Source of the DNA: Gammaproteobacteria bacterium
GTDB lineage: Bacteria; Pseudomonadota; Gammaproteobacteria; Arenicellales; JAANXG01
NCBI GenBank assembly: GCA_018263405.1
Contig: JAANXG010000051.1
Span: 1 to 18,232 of the forward strand
DNA length: 18,232 nucleotides
Reading direction: 5' to 3'
In this document: positions 14,716 to 18,232 of the stretch, one piece after another
How positions within the stretch are numbered: the first letter of the stretch is position 1
Layout: every line of letters begins with the position of its first letter
Notes under the pieces: model-generated
Database searches by the model: none
What the model was told of the DNA's origin: nothing
Seen by the model: only the letters and a program-made list of their open reading frames with translations
Program-made: the position numbers and the translations under genes

Positions 14716-17601
14716 TTAGGCTTTCTGAATGTTGCATAGAGACACCTTGGACTCCTGCATTTGAGTTACGGAATCGTAGCCGTAGGTCATAGCGGTGTTG
14801 GCCGCCTCACCCAGCACATAGGGATCCGCACCATTCGGATATTTGTGGCGCAGATCTTTTCCCTCCATGTGCCCGGCAAAATGGAATGGCAGAAACACAA
14901 GGCCGGCCTTAACTCGGCGTGTCACCAATGCTTTGACCTCGATCTTCGCGCCCTCGGGGCTCGCCACCCAGACCATGTCGCCATCCCGCACGCCGGCGTT
15001 ATTGGCGTCCCTGGGGTGAATCTCGGCAAACATGTCCTGCTGAAGTTCGGCCAACCAAGCATTGGAGCGGGACTCGTCGCCGCCGCCTTCATACTCTACC
15101 AGGCGACCGGTAGTTAAAATCAGCGGATACTCCTTGGAGTGGTCGACGGCCTGGATCGAGCCATAACGTGTGGGCAATCGCCAGAAAGACTTGCGATCCT
15201 CGTAGGTCGGATAATTCTCGACCAAGTCGCGACGATTCGTATACAGCGGTTCGCGATGAATCGGCACCGGGTCCGGGAAGGTCCAGACCATCACCCGCGC
15301 CCTGGCGTTTCCGAATGGCGCACAGCCGTGGTCGATGGCCACGCGCTGGATACCTCCGGAAAGGTCGGTTTTCCAGTTCTTGCCTTCGGCGGCGGCCTTT
15401 TCTTCGTCGGTCAGATCGTCCCACCAACCAAGCTGCTTTAACACCTTGTCGTTAAACTCCGGATAACCGTCCTTGATTTCCGAACCCACGGAGTAGGAGC
15501 CGTCCGCCAGCAGGCTCTCGCCGTCGTGCTCCACGCCGAAACGGGCGCGGAAGGTGAGGCCGCCATCGGCGACCGGGCTGCTCGGATCGTACAGATTCGG
15601 CGTGCCCGGGTGAGCCATTTCCGCGGTGCCCCAACAGGGCCACGGCAAACCGAAAAACTCGCCGTCGCAGGGACCGCCTTCGGCCTTGAGACTGGTGAAA
15701 TCGAAGGTGCCCCAATTAGCTTGTTGCTTCTTGAGGCGCTCCGGACTCTGACCGGTGTAACCGATGGTCCACATGCCCCGATTGAACTCACGGGTGATGT
15801 CTTCGACCAACGGTTCGTCATTTTCGACCTTGATGTGTTTGCACAACTGGTCACCCAACCCGACCTTGGCCATCAGTTTGTACATAATGGTGTGGTCCGG
15901 CAATGTCTCGAACATCGGGTCGATGACCTTGGAACGCCACTGGAATGAACGGTTGGATGCGGTAACCGAGCCATAGGTCTCGAACTGGGTCGAGGCAGGC
16001 AGCAGGTACACACCGTCCTTGCGATCGTGCATCACCGCCGATGCCGTAGGATAGGGATCCACCACCACCAGTAAGTCCAGTTTTTCCTGGGCTTTTTTCA
16101 TGTCCTTGCCACGGGTCTGACTGTTCGGCGCATGGCCCCACATAAATATGGCGCGCAGATTGTCCTTCTGGGCAACATTCTCCTTATCCTCCAGAACGCC
16201 ATCAATCCAACGGGATACCGGCATACCTTTGGTGTTCATGACATGCAAATCCTTGTCGCCCTTCCTCTCGTAGCTGCCGCTGTCGAACTGTCCCTTGACC
16301 CATTCGTAGTCAAGATCCCAAACCCCCGACCAGTGCTTCCAGGCACCCGCCGACAGCCCGTAGTAACCGGGCAGAGAGTTGGCCAATATGCATAGATCCG
16401 TGGCACCCTGCACGTTGTCGTGACCACGGAAGATATTGGCGCCGCCACCGGCCACGCCGATGTTGCCGAGCGCCAACTGAAACGCGCAATAGGCGCGGGT
16501 GTTGTTGTTGCCGACGGTGTGTTGGGTGCCGCCCATGCACCAGATGAAGGTACCCGGGCGATTATCCGCCATGGCTTTCGCCGCGGCGTAGACCTGGCCT
16601 TCCGGCACGCCGGTGACGCGCTCGACCTCCTCCGGGGTCCACTTGGCGACTTCCGCCTTAACATCATCCATACCGTAGACGCGCTGGCGAATGTATTCCT
16701 TGTCTTCCCAACCGTTCTCGAAGATATGCCACATCATGCCCCATATGATCGGCACGTCGGTACCCGGGCGGATCTGCAGGAAGTGATTGGCATGGGCCGC
16801 GGTGCGGGTGAAGCGCGGATCGATAATAATGATCGGCGCGTTGTTCTCTTCCTTGGCCTTGAAGATATGCTGCAGGGCCACCGGGTGAGCTTCCGCCGGG
16901 TTGGAGCCGATCAGCAATATCGCCTGGGAGTTATGGATATCATTGAAGGAGTTGGTCATGGCACCATAGCCCCAGGTATTGGCTACCCCAGCGACGGTGG
17001 TGGAGTGGCAGATACGGGCTTGGTGGTCGACGTTGTTGGTGCCCCACATGCCGGCCATCTTGCGGAACAGATAGGCCTGTTCATTGCTGAACTTGGCTGA
17101 GCCGAGCCAGTAGACCGAATCGGGTCCGGACTGCTTGCGTATTTCAAGCAGCTTGTCCCCAATCTCGTCGATCGCCACGTCCCAGGAAATTTTCTGCCAT
17201 TTCCCGTCGACCAGCTTGGTGGGGTATTTCAGACGCCGTTCACCGTGACCGTGTTCGCGCACGGACGCCCCCTTGGCGCAGTGGGCACCACGATTGAAGG
17301 GGTGGTAGAAGGCCGGCTCCTGTCCGGTCCACACACCGTTCCGTACTTCGGCGAGAATGCCGCAACCCACCGAACAATGGGTGCACACAGTTCTTACTTG
17401 GGTAACCGCGCCCTTCTCGCCGGTGCCGGCCCGAGCCTTTTTCATCATTACCGGGCCGAAACCCGTGGTCAGTGCTGCGCCACCCGCCAACAATCCGGAA
17501 TTTCGCAAGAACGCTCGCCGGCTTATTGCCGAACCACATTCCACCGCGGACGTCTCCACTTGCAGTGCTGCGACCTGAGCCGATTTCTTTCTGAGTTTCA
17601 T
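14716..17601 (-). CDS. fdhA: Formate dehydrogenase catalytic (alpha) subunit, Cys type, TAT-exported
   Basis: A 961-residue Mo/W-bis-PGD formate dehydrogenase of the FDH-N/O type, oxidising formate to CO2 on the periplasmic side. A twin-arginine signal is clear: S27-R-R-A-F-L, then a hydrophobic GLLAGGAALTTGFG. The [4Fe-4S] ligands are C73, C76, C80 and C108. The metal-ligand segment is RIC198HSTTVAGVANTWGYGAMTN; codon 198 is TGC, so the enzyme has Cys where FdnG/FdoG have selenocysteine, followed by the conserved His. Pterin-binding stretches (LLIGSNPAEAHP, IIIDPRFTRTAAHA, WCMGGTQHTVGNNNTRA) and the C-terminal cap (PLILTTGRLVEYEGGG) are intact. A strong AGGAGGAA ribosome site is at 17608-17615. 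It is the second gene of the operon, after a TAT-target peptide gene, with a MITE-like element between them. No fdhD or fdhE is present. Confidence 0.97.
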   Translation of the reverse strand: MKLRKKSAQVAALQVETSAVECGSAISRRAFLRNSGLLAGGAALTTGFGPVMMKKARAGTGEKGAVTQVRTVCTHCSVGCGILAEVRNGVWTGQEPAFYHPFNRGAHCAKGASVREHGHGERRLKYPTKLVDGKWQKISWDVAIDEIGDKLLEIRKQSGPDSVYWLGSAKFSNEQAYLFRKMAGMWGTNNVDHQARICHSTTVAGVANTWGYGAMTNSFNDIHNSQAILLIGSNPAEAHPVALQHIFKAKEENNAPIIIIDPRFTRTAAHANHFLQIRPGTDVPIIWGMMWHIFENGWEDKEYIRQRVYGMDDVKAEVAKWTPEEVERVTGVPEGQVYAAAKAMADNRPGTFIWCMGGTQHTVGNNNTRAYCAFQLALGNIGVAGGGANIFRGHDNVQGATDLCILANSLPGYYGLSAGAWKHWSGVWDLDYEWVKGQFDSGSYERKGDKDLHVMNTKGMPVSRWIDGVLEDKENVAQKDNLRAIFMWGHAPNSQTRGKDMKKAQEKLDLLVVVDPYPTASAVMHDRKDGVYLLPASTQFETYGSVTASNRSFQWRSKVIDPMFETLPDHTIMYKLMAKVGLGDQLCKHIKVENDEPLVEDITREFNRGMWTIGYTGQSPERLKKQQANWGTFDFTSLKAEGGPCDGEFFGLPWPCWGTAEMAHPGTPNLYDPSSPVADGGLTFRARFGVEHDGESLLADGSYSVGSEIKDGYPEFNDKVLKQLGWWDDLTDEEKAAAEGKNWKTDLSGGIQRVAIDHGCAPFGNARARVMVWTFPDPVPIHREPLYTNRRDLVENYPTYEDRKSFWRLPTRYGSIQAVDHSKEYPLILTTGRLVEYEGGGDESRSNAWLAELQQDMFAEIHPRDANNAGVRDGDMVWVASPEGAKIEVKALVTRRVKAGLVFLPFHFAGHMEGKDLRHKYPNGADPYVLGEAANTAMTYGYDSVTQMQESKVSLCNIQKA

Positions 17602-17627
17602 TACAGTTCCTCCTACTTGGAGTTTGC

Positions 17628-17803
17628 TAGGAGCCTGTCGGGTTTAGGGAATCGTGGCGAGACGAATAGTGGCGACTACTTAACGAAAAAGATCGGGAAA
17701 ATGGACCGATTTTCCGCCGTCGCACGACTGCATGGATGCACGAGGTAGTGCAGCGCATGGAGCGGTTGCCGAGTAGATTCAACCTAAATTCGATAAGCTC
17801 CTA
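17628..17803. mobile_element. MITE-like element, 176 bp
   Basis: The ends are 21-bp imperfect inverted repeats: 17628-17648 against 17783-17803, 17 of 21 matching, with all four mismatches transitions. Each end begins TAGGAGC and closes with TTTAGG. Both outer ends carry TA, which could be a TA target duplication as in the IS630/Tc1-mariner group, or simply part of the repeat. No transposase is encoded; the longest frames inside are about 20 codons. It fills the space between the TAT-target gene stop (13 bases away) and the fdhA ribosome site (12 bases away), so it would be transcribed within the fdh operon. Confidence 0.7.
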
Positions 17804-17816
17804 AATTGCCGGTTTT

Positions 17817-18020
17817 CTACATTGCGGATTTGTAGTAGTCGGCGATATGTTTTGTCAGCCGATAATTTTCGTCCTGCTTCGCCGGACCTTCCTCTCCGAA
17901 ATTCATTGCCAGCGCGGTATCGGGAACCGCGGCCGCAACGATCGCACCCGCCCCCGTCACTGTACTGTTGCGGAGAAAATTGCGACGATCAACGTCTGGA
18001 TGATGCCGGTCTTTCTTCAT
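17817..18020 (-). CDS. Formate dehydrogenase region TAT-target small protein
   Basis: A 67-residue protein that is largely a twin-arginine signal: DRRNFLRNSTVTGAGAIVAAAVPDTALA, with a likely cut after ALA. It leaves a mature part of about 35 residues (MNFGEEGPAK...HIADYYKSAM). This is the pattern of the small 'formate dehydrogenase region TAT target' family found just upstream of FDH genes in proteobacteria; the role is unknown. The ATG at 18020 is chosen because GGGAGG stands 7 bases before it; a longer frame from 18101 would put 27 unlikely residues ahead of the signal. It is the first gene of the fdh operon. Confidence 0.9.
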   Translation of the reverse strand: MKKDRHHPDVDRRNFLRNSTVTGAGAIVAAAVPDTALAMNFGEEGPAKQDENYRLTKHIADYYKSAM

Positions 18021-18062
18021 TTCGCTTCCTCCCGTGGATGAAATATTCAGTATCGTTAAATT

Positions 18063-18088
18063 ATGCTGAATTACACGGAACTCAGCAT
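18063..18088. promoter_or_regulatory. 7-bp dyad upstream of the fdh operon
   Basis: ATGCTGA (18063-18069) and TCAGCAT (18082-18088) form a perfect inverted repeat with 12 bases between, 19 bp centre to centre, in the AT-rich leader of the operon, 43-68 bases before the first start codon. The spacing fits an operator for a dimeric regulator. The promoter boxes themselves could not be assigned with confidence. Confidence 0.5.
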
Positions 18089-18118
18089 TAAACCCTAACA
18101 CTCGTTAGATCCATTTTT

Positions 18119-18216
18119 GGTAATTTCTCAAAAAGTCCGTGCAATGTCGGCGATCATGTGGGGGTAGGGTTGTCTTTCAGGGACGCTGTAAGAAGTGGCA
18201 TAGGGAAGTGCCGTTT
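18119..18216. repeat. 98-bp terminal repeat, right copy (probable IS end)
   Basis: Exact reverse complement of 1-98. Its outer tip (GGTAATTTCTCAAAAAGTCC) begins about 100 bases upstream of the fdh operon start, and the presumed insertion sequence body would lie to the right, beyond the window. The last 16 bases (18217-18232) probably continue the same element, since the left copy is cut off by the window start at the equivalent point. No coding frame is identifiable in this piece. Confidence 0.8.
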
Positions 18217-18232
18217 ACGGAGCTAAGCAATA

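Noticed and set aside
14716..17601. Selenocysteine (in-frame TGA) in FdhA
   Set aside because: The codon at the ligand position is TGC, and the frame is open throughout without TGA.

Overview
The window looks like a GC-rich (about 60%) chromosomal segment of a proteobacterium, probably a gammaproteobacterium. The evidence is the three-subunit membrane formate dehydrogenase with its small TAT-target companion, a YqeC homologue, a DUF6494-type protein and an NnrU-family protein. No rRNA or tRNA gene, CRISPR array or phage gene was seen. Both ends of the window carry the same perfect 98-bp sequence in opposite orientation, so the segment may be a contig that broke at two copies of one insertion sequence.

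Layout. (a) 1-98: repeat (IS end); 99-641: no gene. (b) 642-3899, minus strand: a 690-aa molybdopterin oxidoreductase, then a frameshifted SDR gene, then a DUF1330 protein, probably one transcript. (c) 4094-6231, plus strand: a divergent pair, an Ldh-type NAD(P)H-dependent oxidoreductase followed after 2 nt by a fold-type III PLP amino-acid decarboxylase. (d) 6345-8342, minus strand: a secreted TPR protein and a class III (omega) aminotransferase. (e) 8467-10538, plus strand: a tungsten-type aldehyde:ferredoxin oxidoreductase (AOR) overlapping a MoaD/ThiS-like sulfur carrier. A perfect 10-bp dyad lies in the divergent gap between (d) and (e). (f) 10705-12591: an NnrU-family membrane protein of lower GC, a YqeC-like protein and a DUF6494-type protein. 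(g) 12809-18020, minus strand: the formate dehydrogenase operon (TAT-target peptide, fdhA, fdhB, fdhC), with a 176-bp MITE-like element between the first two genes. (h) 18119-18216: the second copy of the 98-bp repeat. A degenerate third copy (29/31) at 12650-12680 brackets the fdh block on its other side.

How the genes may fit together. Three unrelated pterin-metal enzymes (a cytoplasmic Mo/W oxidoreductase, an AOR and a periplasmic FDH) sit with a MoaD-like carrier and a YqeC maturation-type protein, making a metal-pterin-rich accessory region. The decarboxylase, aminotransferase and AOR could form an amino acid -> amine -> aldehyde -> acid route in which a ferredoxin-linked AOR replaces an NAD-dependent aldehyde dehydrogenase; this is inference from neighbourhood. 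The FDH would oxidise formate outside the cytoplasm and pass electrons through FdhB and the di-haem cytochrome b subunit to quinone. It carries Cys, not selenocysteine, at the metal-ligand position.
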